Positions 1-5,489 of a DNA stretch of 5,610 bases are shown here, one piece after another. The position numbers and the translations under genes were made by a program. Each line of letters opens with the position of its first letter. Position 1 is the first letter of the stretch. The notes under the pieces were generated by a model. That model searched no databases. It worked only from the letters and a program-made list of their open reading frames with translations, and was not told the DNA's origin. This DNA is from Alphaproteobacteria bacterium. Its GTDB lineage: Bacteria; Pseudomonadota; Alphaproteobacteria; Rhizobiales; Xanthobacteraceae. The stretch lies in the NCBI GenBank assembly GCA_005883115.1, contig VAZQ01000248.1, forward strand, positions 570-6,179, in the 5' to 3' direction.

Positions 1-324
1 ATGCGATTGTCGTAGATGTTCAGCGGACCCCACGCAGCGTGGCTGCCGCTCTTTCCTTGCCTCCGGCAACAGATCGTAGGACGGCAGCAGCGTGATCTCA
101 ACCTGGTCGGTCTTGACGCCCTGGGATGCAGCAGACGTCCCCTGATCTGCAGGTGCCGGAATTCGGGGTAGGGATCGACCGCGCGGCGGTCGGTGTCGAG
201 AGACAGCGAGTAGCTCCAGCCCCAATCCTCGACCGCCACGACGTAGTCGACGAATTCCTCGCGCAGCTTGCGACGCCGGCGCTTCTTCTTCGCGGCCTTG
301 GCCGGCTTCGGTTCGTCAGGCCAT
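1..324 (-). pseudogene. Frameshifted conserved hypothetical protein, 5' part, runs off left edge
   Basis: Read on the minus strand, three stretches in different frames join into one plausible protein. From about 317 to 123 the reading is 65 residues: a Lys/Arg-rich start (KKKRRRRKLREEF), then DYVVAVEDWGWSYSLSLDTD and a PYPEFRHLQIRGRLLHP segment. From 120 the reading continues in another frame with VKTDQVEITLLPSYDLLPE. Near a run of four G at 28-31 it shifts again to PLNIYDNR at the edge. An ATG at 324-322 (Met-Ala) is separated from the DEPKP start by one extra base at 318, so even the start is out of frame. From memory the concatenated reading resembles a small uncharacterised Bradyrhizobium family with a basic N-terminus; I know no function. 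The segments are protein-like only on this strand, so I prefer it to the plus-strand frame over the same bases. Sequencing error could explain one break but hardly all three. Confidence 0.55.
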
Positions 325-360
325 GGAAACGATCGCCCGCCGTCCAGGAACGACGGCCGA

Positions 361-470
361 GGCTATGGCTACGGCATGGCTACGGCGTGCGCCGCTATGG
401 TTATGGCGTGCATCGAGGTTATGCCTACCGCCGCGGTTATGCGTACCACCACGGATATCGCCGCTGGTAA
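361..470 (+). pseudogene. C-terminal remnant of a Gly/Tyr-rich protein
   Basis: The bases 375-470 encode a tail of repeated Gly-Tyr, Tyr-Arg-Arg and His-Gly-Tyr units ending in HGYRRW and a TAA stop. The preceding codons 361-375 encode GYGYG in a different frame. The switch coincides with a perfect 11-bp tandem duplication, ATGGCTACGGC at 365-375 and 376-386; eleven is not a multiple of three, so the duplication itself explains the break. Such GY-rich tails are common on small exported hypothetical proteins of Bradyrhizobium. No signal peptide or N-terminal half is present: upstream bases belong to the opposite-strand pseudogene beginning at 324. I therefore call it a leftover 3' end, not a working gene. 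A hairpin follows the stop codon directly, as expected for a true gene end. Confidence 0.45.
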
Positions 471-473
471 CTT

Positions 474-494
474 AAGGGGGTTCTCGGCCCCTTT
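474..494 (+). terminator. Hairpin with short T tract after the GY-rich remnant
   Basis: AAGGGG (474-479) pairs perfectly with CCCCTT (488-493) around an 8-nt loop and is followed by only one more T before CC. It starts 4 bases after the TAA of the GY-rich remnant, which fits a relic intrinsic terminator. The stem is short and the T tract weak. Confidence 0.4.
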
Positions 495-934
495 CCACCA
501 GACGAGCCGGGCTGGTCTTGCGATTGCAGGGCTGGCTCAAGCTTCACGAATCCGGAACCTCCGTAAGGTTCACGGCTGCCGGCGCCGAGCTGTTCGCCCT
601 GAAAAAGGACCGGCCGGTGCCGGCCAAATCGCCGCCGCAATCCCCGCTAGGAACGAATCCACGCCCAACGGCGTAGAATCGAGCGGCGTCCATTGACGCT
701 GCCGCGGCTCCAGCTCTTGCGCCGTCGTCTCGACTCCCTGGGGCTGGAGCCCGCCCTCTGGAGTTTGTGTATGCGTCGCTCGCGATCGACGGTGCCGGAA
801 GCCGGCCAGGACATTTATCCGGTGTGCCTATATGGCGGACGCCTCGGCCGCGCCTGCGGGAGACTGCCGAAGCGGATTTTGGCGGGGATCGACCCTCAAC
901 CGCACAACGCCGCGAGAGCGGAGCGGAAGTGGCA
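495..934. other. 440-bp stretch with no supportable gene
   Basis: Long open frames exist here on both strands, but all are rich in Arg, Pro, Ala and Ser in the manner of high-GC shadow frames. None has a good ribosome binding site, a domain or a signal peptide. One plus-strand frame starts at a TTG at 693 and reads to 953, across the start of the exported protein at 935, with no recognisable content. I see no clear promoter, though one must lie upstream of 935 if that gene is expressed. Confidence 0.5.
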
Positions 935-1582
935 ATGGGATATCTCAAGTTAGCAATCCTGGTTTTGGCATATGCGCTGATATCAACACCCGCGTTTGCG
1001 CAAACCTGTTGCCCGGCCGGCTGCGCGCCAGAGGCCGATCGGTGCGTGACTACGGGTCCGCTGTGGACCAGATGCATTCCCATCGCCTGCGCCGAGGGTT
1101 CTCGAGGGCCGTCCGCCGGGTCCTCTGGCTCTACGCGCGAGCACCGAAAAAGCGCGGTGCTCGCCCGCCCGCTGCGCACAGCGCGTACTTACGTGGCCCC
1201 ACGTCAGATCCCCCCGCATTGCCCATTGTTGAATCCAACAAAAGCACAGATCGACGAGGCGACCAATCAATGCGTGAACGCTTTGATCCGAAGTGCGCAG
1301 TTGCGGGATTGCTTTTTCGAGGACGATGCCGGCAGGGCCGAAGATAAAAGAACCGGCCTGAGCTGCCCTGATCGTCAAGCTGCGCTGGCTAAGCAGTGTC
1401 TAAAACGCTGCGCCAACTACGCATCCGATACGACCCATTTGGTGTGCACCGGCAGCTATCCGAGCACTGTCTGGCATATCTCCTTTGGAGATATCTCGGG
1501 CGACACCGGCGATTCCGCGCGTGTAGACCTCTGCGGGCCTCCGCTAAGAAGCATCTTCGCGAAAAAGCCGCCACCGGGTTGA
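935..1582 (+). CDS. Small exported cysteine-rich hypothetical protein
   Basis: The protein has 215 residues. Residues 1-22 form a classic Sec signal peptide: Lys at position 5, a hydrophobic core (LAILVLAYALI) and a cleavage site after AFA, so the mature protein would begin at QTCCPAG in the periplasm or outside. The frame is open upstream to 767, but the signal peptide and GGAAG at 925-929, five bases before ATG, fix the start at 935. The mature part contains 14 cysteines in two clusters: six in the first 30 residues (CC, GC, RC, RC, AC) and eight after about residue 95 (including CLKRC). They are separated by a low-complexity Gly/Ser/Arg/Ala linker. The even cysteine count and export suggest disulfide bonding, which is inference. 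No CXXC redox motif or haem-binding CXXCH is seen. I recall similar hypothetical proteins in Bradyrhizobium but no function. A metal-binding, adhesin-like or secreted role is open. Confidence 0.75.
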   Translation: MGYLKLAILVLAYALISTPAFAQTCCPAGCAPEADRCVTTGPLWTRCIPIACAEGSRGPSAGSSGSTREHRKSAVLARPLRTARTYVAPRQIPPHCPLLNPTKAQIDEATNQCVNALIRSAQLRDCFFEDDAGRAEDKRTGLSCPDRQAALAKQCLKRCANYASDTTHLVCTGSYPSTVWHISFGDISGDTGDSARVDLCGPPLRSIFAKKPPPG

Positions 1583-1727
1583 GAGTGGTGACGGGCTTCG
1601 ACTTCCGGGCGTGAATGGGGCGGGCCGTCTCAGTTACGCGCTTAGATCCGGCCGTGACCGAACCAGCGTCACCACTGGCGCGCCTTCTCTGGCTCTACCG
1701 CCTGATGCCGGAACTGGAGGATGAGCG

Positions 1728-2147
1728 ATGACAGATCGGGCAATCGAAATATGGACCGAAGCACTCGGAGACGTACTTGCGTTCTGCATACCGTCCGAAA
1801 TACGCGAGCAGGTGCTGAGTGCGCTGCTGGAAGAGCAAAAAGAGCGAGGTACCACGGCCAAGCCCTTCAAGCTCGGCAAGCTGGACCCGGAGAAATATCA
1901 CGCGAAGAAAGAAGCGCGCAGCCTGATGATTCAGGTGATGACCAGATCGATCACCAATAACATTTCCAAGGAAGACGCGGCCAAGGTTCTGTTTCGCAGG
2001 CAGGGCCGCGGCGGAACCGGCTCCCGCTGGCTTCCCGACTACCTCGACGGGCTGCCGGGGATCGAGGTCGACAAGAAGAAATGCGCTGACATCGCGGATA
2101 CAGCCGGACCCAGCAGGTTGCGGGAAGCCATGACAAATGAACGATGA
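1728..2147 (+). CDS. Hypothetical protein of 139 residues, family not recognised
   Basis: The ATG at 1728 follows GGAGGA (1716-1721) with a 6-base gap, a strong ribosome binding site. An ATG at 1721 in another frame opens a shorter, non-protein-like reading. The sequence is soluble-looking, with no signal peptide or membrane segment. Residues 1-60 look helical with a charged stretch (LLEEQKERG), followed by KLDPEKYHAKKEARSLM. Residues about 60-90 read as a second helical region, and a Gly/Arg-rich patch (RRQGRGGTG) leads to WLPDYLDGLPGIEV and a Lys-rich KKKC. The stop codon (TGA 2145-2147) overlaps an ATG at 2144 that opens the next, frame-broken reading, the usual geometry of translational coupling. 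It lies 145 bp after the cysteine-rich gene on the same strand, so shared transcription is possible but not shown. I cannot assign a function. Confidence 0.6.
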   Translation: MTDRAIEIWTEALGDVLAFCIPSEIREQVLSALLEEQKERGTTAKPFKLGKLDPEKYHAKKEARSLMIQVMTRSITNNISKEDAAKVLFRRQGRGGTGSRWLPDYLDGLPGIEVDKKKCADIADTAGPSRLREAMTNER

Positions 2148-2415
2148 CCGCCCAGGCAATCTATGAACGCAAGACGGACGATTAGCGCTACTCTCCATCG
2201 CTGCAAAAAAGCTGGTCGAAGATCACGGCGGCTACCCGCGACTCAGCGCGGGCCGTCCGTGCGTTTTGATGGAGGCACCGCTACAAATCTTGCCCGCACG
2301 CAAAAAGTCTCTGTGGCCCGCAGCGCGCTTCAACCCTTGCGCGCTCTCCTACGTTGCGGAAAGATGGTCCTTATCGCAGCGTGCTCGGTGCGACCATTCA
2401 AGTGCCATTCGTTAG
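2144..2415 (+). pseudogene. Possible small gene coupled to the preceding one, broken by a 1-base deletion
   Basis: The ATG at 2144 shares ATGA with the stop of the preceding gene and opens MTAQAIYERKTDD, then TAG at 2183-2185. From 2182 the neighbouring frame continues with LALLSIAAKKLVEDHGGYPRL and stays open to TAG at 2413-2415. Inserting one T near 2182 would fuse the two into a protein of about 90 residues. The first 35 or so joined residues read like a real protein, with a helical AAKKLVEDHGG stretch. The later part (WPAARFNPCALSYVAERWS) is less convincing and could hold a second break. The family is not recognised. The alternative is that this is simply non-coding DNA with a chance ATGA overlap. 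Confidence 0.33.
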
Positions 2416-2646
2416 GACTAACGCGCGGCAAACTGTTGATGTGGCGACCACACAATGGCTAAAGAACCGCTGAGACTCACTTTTCGGGCAGCGAGTTCGA
2501 TGAACTGTCACCGCCTTGCAACATGAAGGATGTTCCACTTCTTGGAACACTAATTAAGACTCCCCCGCTCGAAAGTCTTGCGGCAGCCTCGACGTTATCG
2601 GGACTGGGAGTATTGTTATTGCACTGACAATCAATTTTCCCGGACA
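2416..2646. other. Intergenic stretch with several inverted repeats, no gene
   Basis: No open frame here looks like a protein. Two perfect inverted repeats stand out: TGTTCCA (2531-2537) with TGGAACA (2543-2549) around five bases, and AAGACT (2556-2561) with AGTCTT (2574-2579) around twelve. A weaker pair is ATTGT (2612-2616) with ACAAT (2627-2631). They precede the terminator at 2647-2676, so a short structured transcript is possible, but I see no convincing promoter. From memory, similar intergenic sequence recurs in Bradyrhizobium genomes. Confidence 0.4.
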
Positions 2647-2676
2647 GGCCGCAGCGCGCAACGCCTGCGGCCTTTT
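2647..2676 (+). terminator. Rho-independent terminator
   Basis: GGCCGCAG (2647-2654) pairs perfectly with CTGCGGCC (2665-2672). Inside, GCG (2656-2658) pairs with CGC (2662-2664) around CAA, leaving one bulged C at 2655. TTTT (2673-2676) follows directly. The T tract is on the plus strand, so it ends a rightward transcript, perhaps one covering 2531-2646. It also lies 9 bases beyond the end of the minus-strand ORF tail at 2685, so it could serve that side weakly. Confidence 0.65.
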
Positions 2677-2684
2677 CATTGCCT

Positions 2685-2852
2685 CTATCGTATCGCCGCA
2701 GCGGTCTGACCACCGGCCTTCGGCCTCCGTTTCTTGTACGCCCTCTTTGGCTTGGACGGTGGCGGAGGCGGCTCGAAGAGTCTCTGCAGCTTGTTGCTGA
2801 GGGTCATATTCAAGTAGTGCGATAGCGTGCTTTCCTTGAAAAGGTCGAGGCT
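2685..2852 (-). pseudogene. 3' tail of a minus-strand ORF cut at the IS21 left end
   Basis: Read leftward from the IS boundary, 55 residues precede a TAG stop (2687-2685). They comprise a short helical segment (LFKESTLSHYLNMTLSNKLQ), five prolines, then a strongly basic tail (SKPKRAYKKRRPKAGG). The frame runs on into the IS end as far as an ATG at 2888, but codons upstream of 2852 come from the IS terminal repeat and are not native. A basic Pro/Lys-rich tail is typical of many small rhizobial hypotheticals; I do not recognise the family. An internal ATG (position 16 of the tail) would give a 40-residue protein but has no ribosome binding site. The native 5' part is not clearly present beyond the right end of the IS. 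Confidence 0.35.
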
Positions 2853-2901
2853 TGCAGCGCGACAATGAAGCTGAGAGGGGCGCGTCAATCAGGATGAGAA
2901 T
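2853..2901 (+). repeat. IS21 left terminal repeats (two units)
   Basis: Unit one starts AGCGCGACAATG at 2856 and unit two GCGCGTCAATCAGG at 2880, a 23-bp period equal to that of the right end. Compared with the right end the left units are less alike: unit one lacks the CTGGATGAG match and unit two has T instead of A in GCGCGACAAT. These are expected IstA binding sites. Confidence 0.85.
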
Positions 2902-2971
2902 GCCGGAGGCTTGGAACGCAGGGAGGGCGTAGCCCGACCGGAGTTTCAAGCCTCCGGCATCGTTTCCTTTT
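2900..2971 (+). terminator. Long hairpin with T-rich 3' side between IS left end and istA
   Basis: ATGCCGGAGGCTTG (2900-2913) pairs perfectly with CAAGCCTCCGGCAT (2947-2960). The stem extends by a G-U pair and three Watson-Crick pairs (2915-2917 with 2943-2945), giving 18 pairs. The 25-nt loop holds a small GGGC/GCCC hairpin (2925-2928 with 2932-2935). CGTTTCCTTTT follows the stem. The shape fits an intrinsic terminator or an RNA fold that blocks outside transcription entering istA. Its T tract is interrupted, so termination is inference. Confidence 0.45.
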
Positions 2972-3026
2972 GGAGCGTTTAGCTGGTGATCGCGGTCGAC
3001 CGGGTATGCCGGTGGTTTTTCCGATT

Positions 3027-3034
3027 GGGGAGGA
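3027..3034 (+). promoter_or_regulatory. Ribosome binding site that sets the istA start
   Basis: GGGGAGGA lies 8 bases before the GTG at 3043. It is a much better site than the GGAG 10 bases before the alternative upstream GTG at 2986. The protein from 3043 starts at the residues where related IstA proteins begin (PGRHLTDHQ). Confidence 0.7.
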
Positions 3035-3042
3035 ATCGCTTT

Positions 3043-4554
3043 GTGCCCGGCCGCCACTTAACCGATCACCAGATGAGGCTCTACATGAAGTTCCGTCAGA
3101 CCAACCCCACGGCCGTCGCGGCGGCGAAGGCGTCCATCGGCATTGCCACGGCCTATCGCATCGAGAAGGATCCAAAGTTGCCTTCGCAGAAGGCCCCGCG
3201 AGGACGCAGACGACCCGATCCGCTCGCTGATATTTTCGACGCCGAAGTCGTGCCGATGCTGAAGACAGCCGCCGGCCTTCGACCGATTGCCATTTTCGAG
3301 GAGATGCTCCGCCGCCATCCCGAACTGGGAGGCGGCGTCCGCCGGACCCTGGAGCGGCGGATCCGCGCGTGGCGGGCCATCCATGGCGAAGAGCAGGAGG
3401 TCATTTTCCGGCAGGTGCAAGTGCCGGGGCGGATGGGCCTATCGGATTTCACCGACATGGGACATGCCGGCATTTCGATCGCTGGCCAGCCCCTGGACCA
3501 CCGGCTCTATCATTTCCGGCTCGCCTATTCCGGCTTCGAGCATGCCCACGTCGTGCTCGGTGGCGAGAGTTTCGTCGCCCTGGCGGAAGGCATCCAGAAC
3601 GCCCTGTGGTCGCTAGGCGGAGCTCCCCGCGAGCATCGCAGCGACAGTCTGTCGGCGGCGTTCCGCAACCTCGACAAAAATGCCGCGGCGGACCTGACCC
3701 ATCGCTACGAAGAACTGTGCCGTCACTATGGCATGACCCCGACCCGCAACAACGCCGGCATCGCGCATGAGAACGGCGCCATCGAAGGCTCCCACGGTCA
3801 TCTCAAGCGCGCGATCGCGGACGCGCTGCTGATGAGAAGCTCGGCCGATTTCGACGCTCTCGCCGCCTATCGTTGTTTCATCGATGAGATTGTCAGTCGC
3901 CAAAATGCCCGCAACGCCAAGCGTATCGACATTGAGCGCGCTGAACTGCAGGATTTACCGGACCGGCGCTCGTCGGATTATGAGGAGGTCAGCGTCCGCG
4001 TCACATCCTCCGGCGGGTTCACGCTCCGCAAGGTATTCTATACCGTGCCCTCACGCCTGATCGGGCACCGGCTCAGGGTGCGCCTCTACGATGACCGGCT
4101 CGATATCTTCATCGGCGGCACCCATCTCATGGCGCTGCCGCGCGGCCGGGCCCATCCCTCGGGCAAGCACGACCAGGTCGTCAACTATCGGCACGTCATC
4201 CATTCGCTGCGCCGCAAACCGATGGCGCTGCTCAACCTTGTCTATCGCGACCAGCTCTTTCCGCGCCAGGCATACCGGCAAACCTTCGATGCCCTGCTTG
4301 AACAACTGTCGGAACGGCAGGCCTGCCGTATCATGGTCGAGCTTTTGGCCATGGCCCATGAGCGAGGCTGCGAGAGCGAACTGGCCGATCAGCTCGCCGT
4401 CTGTCTGCAGGACAAACAGTTGCCTGAGATCGCCGCCTTACGGACGCGGTTCGCACCCGATCCCGCCCGGCTGCCCAGCGTTGTCGTGCAACTCGCTCCG
4501 CTCAACGCCTACGAAGAACTGCTCGGTGACAGCCTGACGGGAGACGCGGCATGA
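3043..4554 (+). CDS. istA: IS21 transposase IstA, DDE/rve integrase type
   Basis: The product has 503 residues from the GTG at 3043. IstA binds the IS ends, cuts them and joins them to target DNA. The N-terminal part (about residues 8-42, TDHQMRLYMKFRQ to TAYRIEK) is the helix-turn-helix DNA-binding region, followed by a basic linker (PRGRRRPD). The RNase H-fold catalytic core shows the expected acidic residues: D135 in SDFTD, D201 in HRSDSLSAAF and E248 in HENGAIEGSHGHLK. The core looks intact. A beta-barrel-like segment typical of Mu/IS21 transposases follows (about 310-370, with FTLRKVFYTVPSRLIGHRLRVRL). A GTG at 2986 would add 19 residues, but the ribosome binding site and the family start favour 3043. 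The stop overlaps the istB start by four bases. Catalytic residues are assigned by position in the motifs, not by alignment. Expression may be limited by the hairpin upstream. Confidence 0.95.
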   Translation: MPGRHLTDHQMRLYMKFRQTNPTAVAAAKASIGIATAYRIEKDPKLPSQKAPRGRRRPDPLADIFDAEVVPMLKTAAGLRPIAIFEEMLRRHPELGGGVRRTLERRIRAWRAIHGEEQEVIFRQVQVPGRMGLSDFTDMGHAGISIAGQPLDHRLYHFRLAYSGFEHAHVVLGGESFVALAEGIQNALWSLGGAPREHRSDSLSAAFRNLDKNAAADLTHRYEELCRHYGMTPTRNNAGIAHENGAIEGSHGHLKRAIADALLMRSSADFDALAAYRCFIDEIVSRQNARNAKRIDIERAELQDLPDRRSSDYEEVSVRVTSSGGFTLRKVFYTVPSRLIGHRLRVRLYDDRLDIFIGGTHLMALPRGRAHPSGKHDQVVNYRHVIHSLRRKPMALLNLVYRDQLFPRQAYRQTFDALLEQLSERQACRIMVELLAMAHERGCESELADQLAVCLQDKQLPEIAALRTRFAPDPARLPSVVVQLAPLNAYEELLGDSLTGDAA

Positions 4555-5366
4555 ACACTAACAACGTAACCGATACCGCACGGCTCAGCCTTCTCCTCAA
4601 CGAACTTCGATTGCCAGCCATTAAGCTGCTGTGGCCCCAATTCGCCGAGCAGGCCGACAAGGAAGGTTGGCCCGCGGCCCGCTTTCTGACCGCGATCGCC
4701 GAGCATGAGCTGGCCGAGCGTGATCGCCGCCGCATCGAGCGGCACCTTGCCGAAGCACGCCTGCTTCCCGGAAAGACCCTCGATACATTCGCCTTCGAGG
4801 CCGTGCCGATGATTTCCAGGGCCCAAATCACGGCCATCGCGGCCGGTGACGCCTGGCTGGAGAAAGGCGCAAACCTGCTGCTGTTCGGACCGCCCGGCGG
4901 CGGAAAGAGCCACCTGGCTTCCGCGATCGGCCTGGCCCTGATCGAGAACGGCTGGAAGGTTCTCTTCACTCGGACGACCGATCTGGTGCAAAAGCTCCAG
5001 GTCGCGCGCCGCGAGCTTGACCTCGAAGCCGCAATCAACCGGCTCGACCGCTTCCACCTGCTGATCCTCGACGACCTCGCCTACGTCACCAAGGACCAGG
5101 CCGAGACCAGTGTGCTGTTCGAGCTGATCAGCGCTCGCTACGAGCGCAGGTCCATGCTCGTCACCGCCAACCAGCCGTTCGGCGAATGGGGAAAGGTCTT
5201 TCCCGATCCCGCAATGACGCTCGCCGCGATCGATCGCCTCGTCCATCACGCCACAATCTTCGAGATGAATGTCGAGAGCTACCGGCGGCGCGAGGCCGTG
5301 GAACGAAAGCGCGGGCCGGGTCGGCCAGCGTCATTTGCCACGCCCGCCAACATCAGCGCTGATTGA
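4551..5366 (+). CDS. istB: IS21 helper ATPase IstB, AAA+ family
   Basis: The product has 271 residues, the usual length for IstB. IstB assembles on target DNA in an ATP-dependent way, bends it and stimulates IstA. The N-terminal domain (about residues 10-75, LNELRLPAIK to ERHLAEARL) is the IstB-specific helical part. Walker A is GPPGGGKS at 113-120 with K119, and Walker B is LLILDD at 170-175 with D174/D175. Sensor 1 is N207 in VTANQPF, and an arginine near the end (AIDRLVHH, R229) sits where IstB/DnaC-type ATPases have a conserved Arg. The tail is basic (RKRGPGRP). ATG at 4551 overlaps the istA stop as ATGA, with GGGAG at 4539-4543 seven bases upstream, so translation is probably coupled to istA. 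The stop codon falls inside a 14-bp inverted repeat shared with the left end. No key residue is missing, so the protein should be functional. Confidence 0.95.
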   Translation: MNTNNVTDTARLSLLLNELRLPAIKLLWPQFAEQADKEGWPAARFLTAIAEHELAERDRRRIERHLAEARLLPGKTLDTFAFEAVPMISRAQITAIAAGDAWLEKGANLLLFGPPGGGKSHLASAIGLALIENGWKVLFTRTTDLVQKLQVARRELDLEAAINRLDRFHLLILDDLAYVTKDQAETSVLFELISARYERRSMLVTANQPFGEWGKVFPDPAMTLAAIDRLVHHATIFEMNVESYRRREAVERKRGPGRPASFATPANISAD

Positions 5367-5372
5367 CGCGCC
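5359..5372 (-). repeat. Internal 14-bp inverted copy of the IS left-end unit
   Basis: The complement of 5359-5372, GGCGCGTCAATCAG, is identical to 2879-2892 in the second left-end unit. It lies across the istB stop codon, about 80 bp inside the right terminal units. It may be an additional subterminal IstA binding site. Confidence 0.6.
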
Positions 5373-5440
5373 GCGACAATCAAACTTCCGCTTGCGCGCG
5401 TCATTCTTTGTCGCAATCATCACCACCGCCACGACACCAG

Positions 5441-5489
5441 ATTCTCATCCAGATTGTCGCGCTCTTCTCATCCAGATTGTCGCGCTACA
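5441..5489 (-). repeat. IS21 right terminal repeats (two near-identical units)
   Basis: A perfect 22-bp unit occurs at 5442-5463 and 5465-5486 in direct orientation with a 23-bp period. It starts TTCTCATCCAG and ends ATTGTCGCGCT. It is the inverse of the left end, and the outermost bases ACA (5487-5489) mirror the left-end TGC. The two right units are identical while the two left units differ, which is common in IS21 elements where one end is bound more tightly. Confidence 0.88.

Larger units (their letters stand above)
2853..5489 (+). mobile_element. IS21-family insertion sequence, complete, 2637 bp
   Basis: The element has the IS21 hallmarks: two overlapping genes, istA and istB, in one operon, and terminal inverted repeats made of several copies of a short unit rather than a single IR. 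The left end 2853-2901 and the complement of 5489-5441 match at 40 of 49 positions. Both ends begin with TG and carry the AGCGCGACAAT motif at the edge and a second copy 23 bp further in. Both proteins are full length with their key motifs, so the copy could be active. No target-site duplication is visible: only CT is shared between the last bases before 2853 and the first after 5489, where the family usually makes 4-8 bp. This suggests rearrangement or deletion next to one end after insertion. The IS name cannot be given from sequence alone. Confidence 0.93.

Noticed and set aside
126..470. Plus-strand frame of 114 codons taken as a whole gene
   Set aside because: Only its last 30 or so codons are protein-like. 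The first two thirds are antisense to the minus-strand pseudogene.
268..696. Plus-strand open frame of 142 codons
   Set aside because: It overlaps the minus-strand pseudogene and uses only the GYGYG part of the GY-rich remnant. After 376 it reads the wrong frame, through the hairpin at 474-494.
544..1179. Minus-strand open frame of 211 codons
   Set aside because: It is antisense to the cysteine-rich gene, including its signal peptide. Its composition (Arg, Ala, Pro, Ser) is that of a high-GC shadow, and it has no domain or ribosome binding site.
2531..2549. LexA box or EcfG-type promoter at the TGTTCCA/TGGAACA palindrome
   Set aside because: The alphaproteobacterial LexA site is a GTTC-N7-GTTC direct repeat, which this is not. 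The GGAAC is not followed by CGTT 16-17 bases on, as an EcfG promoter would need.
2986..3042. Extension of istA to the upstream GTG at 2986
   Set aside because: The ribosome binding site is weaker, and the added residues (VIAVDRVCRWFF...) do not fit the usual IstA start. GTG at 3043 has GGGGAGGA at good spacing.
2554..3057. Minus-strand frame of 167 codons across the IS left end
   Set aside because: It spans the IS boundary, the terminator and the istA leader hairpin and shows no family resemblance; it is a chance frame.
4509..5249. Minus-strand open frame of 246 codons
   Set aside because: It lies wholly antisense to istB, whose Walker motifs show the true coding strand.
5401..5489. CRISPR-like repeats near the right edge
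   Set aside because: There are only two copies of a 22-bp unit with a 1-bp gap, and they mirror the other IS end. They are IS21 terminal repeats.
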